DNA of 64,000 nucleotides from Mesodorylaimus sp. YZB2_4 (lineage: Eukaryota > Nematoda > Enoplea > Dorylaimida > Dorylaimidae), in NCBI GenBank assembly GCA_030248295.1, contig JASANH010000523.1, positions 124,001 through 188,000 of the forward strand. Reading direction: 5' to 3'. The notes beneath the pieces were generated by a model. It saw only the letters and a list, made by a program, of their open reading frames with translations, was not told the DNA's origin and searched no databases. Shown in pieces: positions 13,576-26,493 of the stretch. The position numbers and the translations under genes were made by a program. Numbering within the stretch: position 1 is the stretch's first letter; each line of letters opens with the position of its first letter.

Positions 13576-16500
13576 TTAGTTCTGTTGCAGCATTCTGATG
13601 TCGTACGAGGTTTTAGATCGGGTTCTGGTTGGAGTGTGCGACTCGTGCCATTCCTGCAATGGAAGATGAAGTATGCACGGGCCTATAGTCAGCCATGCAC
13701 CTTACCTTGAGTCCTTTGTTCTCTCGGCGTAAACCGGACATCTCGATCTCAGTGCGTCTCAGCAAATCGGCCAACATTCGGAACTTGGAATTGATGGCGT
13801 GCTGGGTCCGATGCTGGAATAGGGAGTGGTTTGATGGACGTTGGGGAGGGGGGAGTTCGCCTCACCATCTCGTGCATGACACTGACGTAGACTCGGGGGC
13901 ACACGAACTGGTGCATAGTGCTCTTCAGGGCCAGCATTTCTTCATTGCACGTGTAGCCCGCTTCCATATTTGACCGTTCTATTTGACCGAATTCGACCGA
14001 GTTAAGACGTCGGCGACGTTGCATATCGAATGCACGGATGCCAGGCAGGGAGCTGGATGCTTGGTGGAGACTGAAACGGAACTGCCTTGGTGCTGGATAT
14101 GGATGACATGGAGACAGGTCACAGTCGTACCTGGTTGGGGCCACAAGATGGATCGGTTCGTCCAAGATTGTCGGGGTCTTTTCCTCTTTGACAACTGGGC
14201 ATCCAAGAAGGTTGGTCACGTGCGAGGGGGCTGCGGCCTGTCTTGTGCTGGTCGCCACGTTGTTGGCCAAACTGCAGCTTCGGTGTCGTTGACCATCTGA
14301 GAGGCAAGGAAAGGCCAAGATGTCTCGAGTTGGTCTCTCCGAGTGACTGCGGCGTTCGACCCGTCGATGATGTACTTTGGCAGGACTCTGGGTTGGAGTT
14401 AAGCGCGATAGTGTTAGATTAATGGAAGGCACGATGATGGATGCGCTGTCTATGGAACCCGTACTCGAGTGCCGCTGGGACAGGGACTCTTGAAGGGACT
14501 CCTTGGAACAATGCGAGAGGACCTTGAACTCCCGAGGCATCGTATTGTGCAAACGTCGCTGGCCATGTTCTCGTAGAATGGCCTAAAAATCCGGGACCTC
14601 ACGATCAGAATATATGTCTGAAGGGGACGCAGCACTCACCTCGGCGTCCGGGTAGTCCTTGGTGGCAGCCAGCACGTCCTCTCGTGACAAACAGAACAGT
14701 TCTGAGTAGCCGACTGAACGAACATCGGCACTTCGTCTACGATAAGAGATCTTGCCTTAGCAGGCGTAAATGAGGTTTCAATTACACTCACTTGTTCAAA
14801 CCTGAGTCCAAGTTTAAGATTCCAATTTCCCCAAAGAAATCGCCAGCCCGCATAACTCGCAGCACGTCGCCATCCTCACTGAAACAAATGCATGCATTGC
14901 GGCTACCACAAGAAGGAGATAGGATCAAGAGATAAAAGTCCGCTGGAACTACAGTAAGTCTACGACCAAAGACAGCTTGCCAAAAAATAGGAAAATAAGA
15001 AGATCTAGGCAAGAGGCAGTTTGGACTCCTAGCTTAAGAATGGTCTGAGCAAGAGGCAAAAGACGACGGCAGGCGAGTGAGGTAGGTCAAGACCACAAAA
15101 AAGGCAAAAAGAGGGAAAAGGAGAAGTTATAATATCTAATGCGACGCAGGTTTCTTCGATGATCTTGTAATACTGTAGCCTGCATTGCTTTTGTATCTTT
15201 ATGGTGCCTTCGTGGGTGTGGGGTGGGGTGTCGTGGGGTGTCATAATGTTATGGATCCACGTGGAACCACAAACATCCCCACATGGTCCCCACGGAAATT
15301 CCACCATGGATTCCAGACACAGTTTCCATGCAAATCCATGTGGTAGCCGAATTATTCCACGCTGGATCCATGTGGCACATGGATTAAAGGTCTGGAAACC
15401 ACATGGAAAATACATGGATCCACATGGAAGGCGTGGAAAACAGGGTTCCATGTGGTAACCATGTGGATCCACAATGGAATGTCATGGCAGGAAGAATCTG
15501 GGTGTACTGCTTTTGGAAATTTTTTGTGCCTCATAAAGCTGCGATGCGACCCAATTATTGAGTGCTTCATGTTTTTTGGCCATCATCGAACCGAAGAAGG
15601 CTGACCACGTTACTAAGTGCGTGTGTCACCGTACCAACTGATCCTTACTTGAGCACTTCCAATACACCGTCAGCGATAATGTACATTTCGCGTGCCACTT
15701 CGCCCTTCCGACACACGATATCTCCAGGCGTGAATATGACTGCACGCATCTTCAGCACAAGGTCGTGGAGAAATTGAGGCTGACACTCTTGAAACATAGT
15801 CACCTGCAACGATGATATCACAGATAGGCCCTATTGATGTCTACCAACGGAGAGTCGCTGACACCAGTCAGTATTGTAGTCATTCTCTCCAACACCTTCA
15901 CAAAGGCGCGTAAGAAACAGTTTTTCATCAGACCATCATTTTTCTGGTTTCTCTGGTGTATTTAGTATCTATTCCTTCACTCCAAGCACTCCCTTACCCT
16001 TCTGAGCGTGTCCAAATTTACTCGCAGTGCCAACTCCGTTTTCAGCTTGTCAGGCAACACTGAGAGAGCGTGTGTGTCCGCGTTACCCGTCATTCGACCC
16101 CTAAGGCCAAGCCAAAATAGAATCTGGGGGTCGTTCTGGTCACATACACTACCTTGACCAGGAGTAGTCGAACCACTGCTGCACTCGTCTTTGCATGTCC
16201 TTTGGCACCTTGTGGTACCTCATGTACTGCTTCGCACCATCCTAAATAACACCTCGGTTAGAGCTTTGAACCTTGACTGCATTCTCAAAGATCGTACTGA
16301 AAGTCTCTCAAATTCCAGTCTGCGGGCGTTTCGATTCGTTATCACATTGCCGACTTGTCCTGAAAGGAACCAGGGTTTGTAGTTAAAGCAAATAGTGCAC
16401 CTGCTGGACAGCTCAGGTGTATACCGAGCAGATATGTACTGGCATGGCTGCTTTGAGGTAGCTTTGGGCAATTACCTTCACAGCGTTACACTAATGACGC

Positions 16501-18678
16501 ACCCCATGTTTTTTAAACCACGAGAAGCATTAAGCTAAAGGTTGACTTTTGTTCACGCGAATTTTTATGTATCCAACATTCATTATCCGTCTGGCCTGTC
16601 GTTAGCTAGAACCCGCAAAAAACGGTGTCCCTCCTCTCTAAGGTGTCATTTATGGTAATGACAGCTCCCCTTCAAAACACTTACCTACAATGGCCGCAAA
16701 CACAAAGACGCCAATCAGATAGCTGATAATGGTGAACAAATACTCGCACTCGCTGCCAGGTACGGCTGTAGTCCCGATCGTGGTCAAGGTCAGAGTGGAC
16801 CAATAGAGCGAGAGGAGGTACTTCCTAGTCAAGGTTGTGTTGCCGATGTCCTCCGAGGTCCAATCGGTCCATCTAGAATTGAACTCGCCGATTCCAGCCA
16901 CCATGAAATGGAAACAAGCGAACCAATGGCAGGCCAGAAGGAGAATGTGGCACCAGTTGGCCACTCGGATCACATTCGGATAGACTGTACGCGATTCGAG
17001 CATGTAGTAGAACTTGATAGCCCGATATGTCTTCAGCAGTCGTGGGAAACGGAGGATGGGATAATAGAAGGACGGAAAGTAATCCAAAGGCGTCAAAGAG
17101 ACCGCATCCAATACAAACTGCTTGGACAAGAAATAGCGTCTTGCTAACTTTTTGGCATCCACAACCAGAAGTCCTTGCTCCAAATATCCTGTCCTCATTT
17201 GCACAAAAATTTCAATTACAAACATAAAATCTGTACAGCTATCGAAAATGAACCATAATCCGTGCACATCGTCCGCCACCAACTCCTTGAAACACTGTCG
17301 CACGATGACAGTCCACCAGTTGTACAAGACACAGAATGTCACCTATGGGCAACAAGAGCACTGGTTTTGAGAGGATCGATGTCACGGTGCATTCTCTCCC
17401 TGTGGATAAGAATGATATCCTACAGAGACACTGAAGGCTTCCTTCTAAGCTAGTTTGAAGAATCAGCCCTTCAGGAAGTCCTGGGTTCGATCACGGCTGA
17501 CAGGATTTTTTATAGAAGCGGGACTGACTGCCTAAATGGTCTTTTTTTATGCCGAGATTTCCAAGATGCTGCTTGATGGTCGACTGGCTAGGCAGGGGCA
17601 TGGGTAGGTCTAGGCAGGCATTTCGAGGGAGCTAGAGTGTGACGGATCCAGCGAGTACCTACCAAAGACAGCCAGTAGAAAACGAAAGCACTGTCAGGAC
17701 TAACAATTCTTGACCGGATCCATTTTTGCACGAGCCACATTTTGCCCGACTCTTCCTTATCGATGTCTTCTTCCTCGCTAAAAGCTGCATGACTCATTTT
17801 TCTGGCCATGCCATTTTCAACAGCCACTGAACAACGCGAGGACAGAGCCAAGTAGCGAGTGGAGAAACGCTTGAGAAACATGTCCTCCGATGTTGTTTCT
17901 TGATCATCAGTCTCCTCTCCGGAATGTGCCTCCATCGACGGGCTGGTCACCGAACCGATGGCTGTTGCCAGCTTGGACCACTGCCGTAACACTGGCGCCA
18001 GCGATGCGACGAAACTGTGTCTCTTTCTATGCGATTCTAGATCTTCAGAAACGGCCCTGCTTACGCGCTTCTTATGGACTTTGTGCAGGCCTGAAATATG
18101 ATGAACATGTGAGAATGACATGGTCGACGAATACGACCTCAGACTAAGGCCAAAAATTGTTCGTCAGCAGGATGCCAGATACTGAAGTTACAATATGAAT
18201 CGGACGGGTTCAGCAAGACATTCCTAGACGAGGGCTCCTTGTCTCATCGTCAGCTGTTTATAAAAAAGGGAAAGGAGAAACCAACCAAGGGACTAGGGAA
18301 TGACTCTTGTACTGTACCTGACAACACGGACGTAGTCAAGTCTAGGTTGGCAACCATGGGAGACGGATCTTGGGCGGCATCAGCGTCCGGCCTTATCCAA
18401 GGAGCGTGATTGGTCGAGCTGGCATCTTCGAGACATTCATCACAATTCTCCTCAGCCATGTTCGCTGGCCAACATAGAGCCGAAACAGCAGAAAATGAGA
18501 TCTTGTCCGAGTTGAGGAAGTCTATCGGCGGGGTGGCTGCAGCGAAGCTGACATGCCTCCTTTCTTGTTGCTTTCTTAGAAGAGTTTCTTCGTTCAAGGG
18601 AATGCTCAACAAAGGTGGACTACATCCGTCCACTGAACAATTCTGCCGCTTCGAGGCGAAAATACGTTTCCCTTCCAT
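13576..18678 (-). CDS. Cyclic-nucleotide-gated cation channel, CNGL-like
   Basis: A six-helix cation channel opened by cGMP/cAMP. Twelve exons close to 980 residues: 18318-18678, 17663-18090, 16685-17342, 16298-16359, 16153-16241, 15998-16100, 15649-15803, 14792-14878, 14640-14736, 13866-14582, 13706-13813 and 13576-13653. S1 spans the first junction (FYWLSL/VTFCVLYNWW). RTGYLEQGLLV and LYWSTLTLTTIG are CNG hallmarks. The pore then reads TIGTTAVP, without the glutamate of CNGA subunits. The C-linker has LPDKLKTELALRVNL. The cyclic-nucleotide site includes RKGEVAREMYIIADG, AGDFFGEIGILNL and RSADVRSVGYSELF. A 239-codon exon encodes a Ser/Pro-rich tail. The penultimate exon encodes a short coiled coil (KFRMLADLLRRTEIEM) placed like the CNGA trimerising zipper. 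Best match from memory is the invertebrate CNG-like (CNGL) group. Confidence 0.9.
15225..15480. repeat. CCACATGG / CCATGTGG-rich minisatellite in a channel intron
   Basis: Within the intron between channel exons 15649-15803 and 14792-14878, about 250 bp are packed with variants of CCACATGG and its reverse complement, often joined to GGATCC (for example CATGGATCCACATGG). Units are imperfect and of unequal spacing, so this is a degenerate, partly palindromic tandem array. It opens with a GGGTGTGGGGTGGGGTGTCG stretch. Confidence 0.65.
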
Positions 18679-19410
18679 GTGTAACCTCTCAATCGGAGCG
18701 GGCAGGAAATTAAGCTAATTGAAGGCGAACTGCAGAGCACGGACGTCAAGGGCCACCAGAAAAGTCAGAGGTCTCGGGCTAAACGTGCACAAATACTCAA
18801 GGCCATAGTAAAGGCCGTTTCCCTTCTGTGCTCATCGTCAGTTCGCCAACGGTTCTTTCTAAATTCATGTTTGTCAGGGGGTAAAAAGCTTTTGGTGGCG
18901 GATACAACTCGGCCGACACTAGCCGCATTGCTATGCAACCATGACAAAATGTCTTTTCATATCCGCCATCCTAAAACGGCTAGCAAGAAGAGACTGAGAA
19001 TGAGAAACTTGCCCTTCACAGTGCGGCGCAATCCTAAAAGACCGAGGCCCCTATTTTGCCAAAATGACGCGACGTAGCACTCGAAAGTGCAGTCGATTAA
19101 GCTGCCGAGTCGTGCCCTGCCTAACGAGCTCTATTCATGCAACCCGAATGGCGAGCCTAGCAGACTGTTTTGCCTCTTCTCATGTTTGACATTGATTACG
19201 CTCCCTCGTCGTCCAGGATTGAGGTTGATTCGTGTCCCCTTCCGAATACAGCCCCGATATCAAGTCCTCACTGATTGTACCATATGACCATGTGTGATAG
19301 TTGCAAAGTTGCCTTATCTACAACGCACGATTCCAGACTTATGGCATGTCAATCGTGATTTGTCACTGACTAGCTTCTTAGCGCTGTAAACGCCTGTGTG
19401 GGTCGGGAAT
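18679..19410. other. Intergenic, nothing recognised
   Basis: Gap of about 730 bp between the channel start and the stop codon of the metalloproteinase gene. Only short open frames without motifs. Confidence 0.5.
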
Positions 19411-21402
<1,992 letters not shown>

Positions 21403-22470
21403 GAGATCATGCACGGAACACAGGAGCCAGCAGAGTCCGCCAACGTGATGTCCGTCACAATAAGTACCGTACGCTGTCCCTTTGGGTCAAAGGCGTGTCA
21501 GCCCAGGTGACCCGGCTTGAAACTGGATGAACTCGGGTCAAAATGTGGGACCGATCCGAGACGATAACGCCCTTTCCGAAATTACACAAGCCGCGACGAG
21601 CCTGTTTGAGTGGAGAGTCGGAAATGGGAACCAGTGCACTGATGGCCGGGCTCGGAAATAGGACGTTTTCGGCATCATTCCATGCACATATACTCGTTTT
21701 TCGTTGAGGGTTAGTGGATCAGAAAGAAGTTTAGGTACTTGGCGCAGGTCGTCTCATCGGTCGATGAATGCCATGCGCACCTGTTCGAAATGTCGTCGAG
21801 AGAAGAACAGACTCTTTATTTTGAATGCATACACAAACAGAACAATGATCGTGGATGGTGCGAACCGTTTGTTCAATCGCATCGTAAAAAGATCATATCA
21901 AAGCGGAAACTGGGCCAGTGTCGCGGGCGGCGGTCGACCAGGCCACGAACATGGCCACCCATAATTTACTGCAAAACAAGATTTTAGTCGAACGAAATAA
22001 GTGCACATGGGTTTCAGTGGACCGCAAATAGGCAAGGCCGTGTACACAATAAAGGGCCAAAACCGTGTCATTATCGTGGGTTTTACGTCCTAAGATGCCG
22101 TAGAAAAGCAAACTACAAGTTTATTCTAAAAAATGGTCAATATAGACGTGCTGCCTCCTTGACGGGATGGATTGCCTTAATGCCAAAAGACGTTTTTCGC
22201 ATGACTGCCACTCTCGGCAAGGGAGATAACCTTACAACTATATGTGGGCCAATAGGGATAGATAGAAAACAAGTAGAAATGACTACAGTCTTTGGGAATC
22301 GCTAGCAAGGAGTGTGGCCCACCCCAGGGATCGTGGCTGTCCATTCATATTTTTAAAAACAAAAACTACAGTTTTCAAACAGGTAAGTATGCGTACACTT
22401 CGAGATTAATAAACGATCAGTCACACATGTCGCTAGTTCTTCTCGCTCGTCATCTTTGGACTGGCTCGTC
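21403..22470. other. Intergenic, nothing recognised
   Basis: About 1.07 kb between the metalloproteinase start and the 3' end of the repeat-protein gene. No convincing coding frame, RNA gene or repeat identified. Confidence 0.5.
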
Positions 22471-23858
22471 CTAACGCGATTTCCTCGACTCAGGTCGCAC
22501 GCGCAGGTTCAAATTGACGGTGATATTTTTGGGGGCTTTGCTCGATTTCGCAGGCACCACGAACGTCTGAGTTTTGGTCTTGGTCCTTTTGGCCGTCTTC
22601 TTCTTCGAACTTCCGGGCCTGGCACTCGATCGCCCACTTCGAGATGAGGGCTTCGACGACTTGGTCGGCCGAGCACGAGACGTTGCAGACCTGCTTACGT
22701 CCCTGCTGGGAGGCGTTGGTATGTAAGCCGGTGGGGGAGTCACTTCGCTGTCGGACCGAGGGTGCTTGGCCATCGGAGGCGGCCGCTCCAAGTTGCGCTC
22801 GGAGAACACACGCTCGGGTATTGGGGGTGGCTCCACGTTATCGACGGTCGGCACGGAACACTTGTGGGGCCTGATCTGAAACGAACCAAAAGGGTTACTT
22901 CGAGGAGCCCACGGGAGCGAGCGACTCACAAGAGGCGCCGTTTCCATCTGGAACGGGTGCTTGGCGCCCTCGAGCGACGGTGCTCCCTTCTCGTTCTTCA
23001 TCTTCAAGATGTGGTGCTTCTTCATCTCGACATCGTCCCACGGCATGTGCTTCCACTCGTTCGGCACCCATCCCAATTCGACCAGCTTGTCCGGAGGTTT
23101 GCACAGCGAGCACGGCCCCTCGTCCTCCCCGGCGTGACCGCAGTTTGATTCCTGCCGAGGGCACACTGTCAATGCTAGAGCGGAGCATACCAGGGCATGC
23201 CGGGGCATACCTTGACCAAGGGCACCTTCTCCATCTCGAACGGGTGCTTGGCTGCTTCCAACGACGGCTGCGCTTCTGGCTCTTTCATCTTCAGGATGTG
23301 GTGCCTCTTCATTTCGATGTCGTCCCAGGGCATGTGCCTCCATTCCTTTGGCACCCAGCCCGCACGGACCCAAGTCGGCGAAGGCTGGCAATTCGAGCAC
23401 GCGTCGTCCTCCGAGCTGTGATCGCAAGTCAAGGGCTGCGCAACAAAAGAACGTGAGCGGTGCACAAGGCCTTCCGTCTGCGTGCTCTTGTTACCTGCAG
23501 GAGAGCCGCCGCGTTGTCATCGTTCGTTGGCCACGTCTCGCCGTCCAAGTTCATGGGGTAGGCCTTCCATTCGACCGACGATTCCATGCTACCCTTGGCG
23601 CGGTTGTCGGCGGTCTGGTGCCGTTTCATTTCGACATCGTCCGCAGCCATGTGGCCCCACCGTTTCGGGATGAAGCCTTTCTCGATTAGGCCGGTCGGCG
23701 GTTTGCACATTTCGCACGGCTCGCCATTCATCAGCTCGTGCTCGCAGATAGCCTGAACGGGCGGAACATTGTTGGAAAATGCTGCACTGTAGATGGAATG
23801 TAAATGTGTACAAAAAACGAAATCCTACCTCCGATTCTTGCGCGTTTGGTTCTGCCAT
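22471..23858 (-). CDS. Unrecognised protein with three tandem Cys/His-PWDDVEM repeats and a basic tail
   Basis: I do not recognise this family. Exons: 23829-23858 (to MAEPNAQESE), 23495-23752, 23211-23435, 22930-23151 and 22471-22875; about 379 residues. Each of the three middle exons encodes one repeat of about 75 residues and all splice in phase 0. The repeat begins with C-x-H-x(6-7)-C-x2-C (CEHELMNGEPCEMC, CDHSSEDDACSNC, CGHAGEDEGPCSLC). It continues with a PP/LVExGWVPxEW patch, KHMPWDDVEMKKHH, and ends near AKHPFxME. The Cys/His spacing suggests a small zinc-binding knuckle (inference). The last exon is Pro/Ser-rich, then strongly basic (SSKKKTAKRTKTKTQ), ending NITVNLNLRVRP. The true start is uncertain: the first exon stays open upstream to 23902 with a good acceptor, and a tiny exon at 23962-23992 could precede it. 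A related gene lies just upstream. Confidence 0.75.
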
Positions 23859-23999
23859 AGCATGAACAGAGTCGTCGACCACTCGGACGTCTTTTGGGAA
23901 ATCTAAAAAGTATTGATACGTTTAGACAAAGCAAGCCAAGCACCTGACGCTCGCTGCTCACCAAACCACTCCCCGTTGAAGTAAAGAGTACACTGAGAC

Positions 24000-24521
24000 G
24001 ATGTATTCGCTTAAGTCTATTCCTTCTCTACTAAACACTGCCTTCAAGCCAAGCTTCGGAGAAGAGTCGATCCAACGGTAGCGCGGGCCCAATATTTGAA
24101 CCGTTGAATAATTGGAGTTGAGTGACTCATAATGCTTCAGGGGCGCTAGTCTGTGGATTTCGGTGAATGAAACCACGTACCAACAGTGTAAGAGAATTCA
24201 CCAGATTTGCATGTAAAACACGATAAGCAGATGAATATCGGCGAAAAATCCGCGATTACGTGAGTCAGCATGCAAGACAGTAAACAAAATATGCAGCCAC
24301 AGACATATCGACGTTTGGTGTTTGTTCTGCTGTGGAAGGCAATACTTTGTGCAATACAGCCTTCTCCATTATCCTGCTGCATGTACGGATTGTTTGAAAT
24401 TGAGAACAGACCATCGTACCAAAACACGAAACGATGGAGAATGCAAAGCCTAGTAAAGAAGTCCGGGAAGAGTCATTTTGGGCCATCTTATGGTCACAGA
24501 TGTCGAGCGACTGTCCAATTT
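24000..24521. other. Between the two repeat-protein genes; no firm gene
   Basis: One open frame on the minus strand (24146-24427) contains a Cys-rich hydrophobic stretch, but its start, splice partners and homology are unclear. Possible 5' exons of the downstream repeat gene could lie here. Nothing certain. Confidence 0.4.
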
Positions 24522-25366
24522 CTAGGGCTTCACTCGCACCTTGACCTTCATGGACGATGCCCTCGATCCGCGCCGCTTCTTCCTTTTTGCCCCACGGATC
24601 GTCAGGTTGACCGTCACGCCCACGCGGCCGCCTTGTTTTCCCCTGGGTTTGCTGCTCTTGCTCTTGCGCTTGCTTTTGCCCTTGCGTTTCGGGGGTGCTC
24701 GTTTCTGACGTCCTCCACGGGACTTGTGGGTCTTCTTGCGCATAAAGCTCGGAATGGAGTCGCTGCTGAACACGGGCGACCCGCTGGTGAAGTCGTTGGC
24801 GGTGTGGCTGGCCAGCGAATGACCCTGCTCGCTTGGACCGTTTGTCCAAATCTCGCGAGCCCTGGACGAACTGTTGCTCAGGTCGTCGGCTGTGATGCTG
24901 ACTGCACCGGGCGAAGCGGCCCTCGCCATGCGTCGCGGGGTTCGGCCGACCTGGAACAGGAATGCGTTTACTTGGCCGTCCCCGAGAACGCCCACTGCAT
25001 ACCTCGACGTCGGGCCAGTTCTCCAGTTCGACCGAGGACTCCTCGTTGTCCAGGCGCATCGATCGCTTCAACGCTTCGTCGATCGAGGGATCGGGCCTGG
25101 CGTCCAAGTCGTCGTCGTCGTCCTTCTGGATGTCCCTGACGTGATGCTTTCTCATTTCGACGTCGTCCCAGGGCATGTGCTTCCACTGACGCGGCACATA
25201 GCCCTTCTCGACCCAGCTCTTGGGGGGATTGCAGCTCGAAAACGGAGCCCCATTCTCCGACTCCTTGCCGCATCGGCCGCAGTTGATTCATTCCTGACAC
25301 AAATAAAACGTCCAATGCGCGAAATGGGCGGACAAGGTCGCTGGTTACCTGGTTCCGTTCAGACAT
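24522..25366 (-). pseudogene. Paralogue with one degenerate Cys/His-PWDDVEM repeat, in-frame TGA
   Basis: Exons as predicted: 25349-25366 (MSERNQ), 25003-25293 and 24522-24950. The middle exon matches the neighbouring gene's repeat: VEKGYVPRQWKHMPWDDVEM then RKHH. The last exon again ends in a very basic tail (RKGKSKRKSKSSKPRGK) and a TVNLTIRG motif like NITVNLNLRV next door. Two oddities. With the obvious acceptor, the second codon of the middle exon is TGA (GAA TGA ATC AAC TGC). The Cys/His ligands have also decayed to C-G-R...F-S-S-C. The remainder is open for about 240 codons with intact splice sites. It is either a young pseudogene, a gene using an unseen alternative 5' exon, or an assembly error. 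Confidence 0.55.
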
Positions 25367-25624
25367 GGCTCATAGTTGTCGTCGACGAATCTAGCAAATC
25401 ACTGTACTGAGCGATGCGAAACCAAGCATACCACAGTCACAAACCTTGTCGCCGTCCGCTGTATCCACACCAGTTTACACTGCCTTACAATCAGCGCAGC
25501 AGTCAGGAATCGATGATGAAGGTTATCTGTAAGGGAAAAGCAATGAAAGGAAAATGCTGATGGTAGGATCTAGTGAAGGCTTGTTGCGCATTTCCCTGTT
25601 GCCAAAAACTGACGGCAAAATGGC

Positions 25625-25812
25625 ACAAATAGTATTCTGCCAAAATAGCGGGTCAAGGCGTCTGCCTCTCCCGCTGGGCGCGCACTTACAGGGGAGTGTT
25701 CGACTCCCGCTTCGGTACAAAATCATTATCAAATATTTGTTCCTTAGCCCTCGAGTGCTCTGTATAGTGCTGGGCTATAGATAAAGTATGACATGATATG
25801 ACACGACATGAC
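25625..25812 (+). repeat. tRNA-derived SINE, copy 2
   Basis: A tRNA-like head has an A-box-like GGGTCAAGGCGTCTGCC and the B box GTTCGACTCCC about 50 bp later. A body related to positions 35-105 follows (TAGTGCTGGGCTATAGATAA), then a tail of GACATGATATGACACGACATG repeats. It is the most complete of the three copies. Confidence 0.7.
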
Positions 25813-26493
25813 ATTCTTATGGGCTCTACGCTGTGTCGCAAAATGTTTGTCGTGTCTAGAGTGGACATCTTAAGTGGGAAGCACCGTTGAATGAACTGAC
25901 AATTAGTGCTTTTTTGGTCAGTTTCGTCTTACTGCTGTGGATGCTGGGTGGAGCTGTCACAAATGCGCAGCATTCCGGCTGGCAGCAGTTGCAGGACTTG
26001 CCAGTTATCGTAGGCGAGGACTTCGGTGTACAAGCAGACTTCAACTATTCCATGGACAAGTCTGAGAAAGTGCACCTATTGTATGTTCAAGCAGATCGGA
26101 TTTATTGTTGGAGGACGTTGAATTCGTTGACTCTTGAATAAATCCGTAGCAATCATTCCTCTTTGTTCCCCTGCCGAGCATGTACAATACATTTTGTGAG
26201 AGGTTGAACGCATGGCAAACCACTTTTACCTACGGGCCACGCTATCGCTTGACCTAATAATTTGTCAATATCAGGGAAAAAGATGCAATTTAAATTGATA
26301 TGCTGTAGATCTGGAAGATTTTTTTTTGTGCATATTTTTTGTATATATGTGCAGTGCAGAGTTCGTGGCTTGATACACATCAAATTTTCAAAGAAAGTTT
26401 CTTCCAGGCGTCGCAACCCAGACTATGCTCTGACACAGAGATGACGGGCTGTCACGAATAACGCTCGAGAGGGTTTTCACGTTTAGGCCGAAC
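25813..26493. other. Intergenic; weak possible small secreted ORF
   Basis: The plus strand holds a hydrophobic frame (about 25900-26140, signal-peptide-like LVSFVLLLWMLGGAV) that could be spliced to 26368-26444 (a frame ending DYALTQR). It has no in-frame ATG before the hydrophobic core, so I do not call a gene. Confidence 0.3.

Noticed and set aside
17470..17510. B-box-like GGGTTCGATCAC in a channel-gene intron, suggesting a tRNA or SINE
   Set aside because: No A box at the right distance and no shared body or tail with the SINE family.
24265..25410. Long frames on both strands (178-310 codons) around the repeat paralogue
   Set aside because: Arise from GC-rich basic-tail coding sequence read in other frames; they run through its splice sites.
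25887..26444. Possible small secreted protein on the plus strand (hydrophobic leader, potential splice to 26368)
   Set aside because: The frame opens on TTG, with no ATG before the hydrophobic core; the splice pair is weak and no family resemblance is seen.
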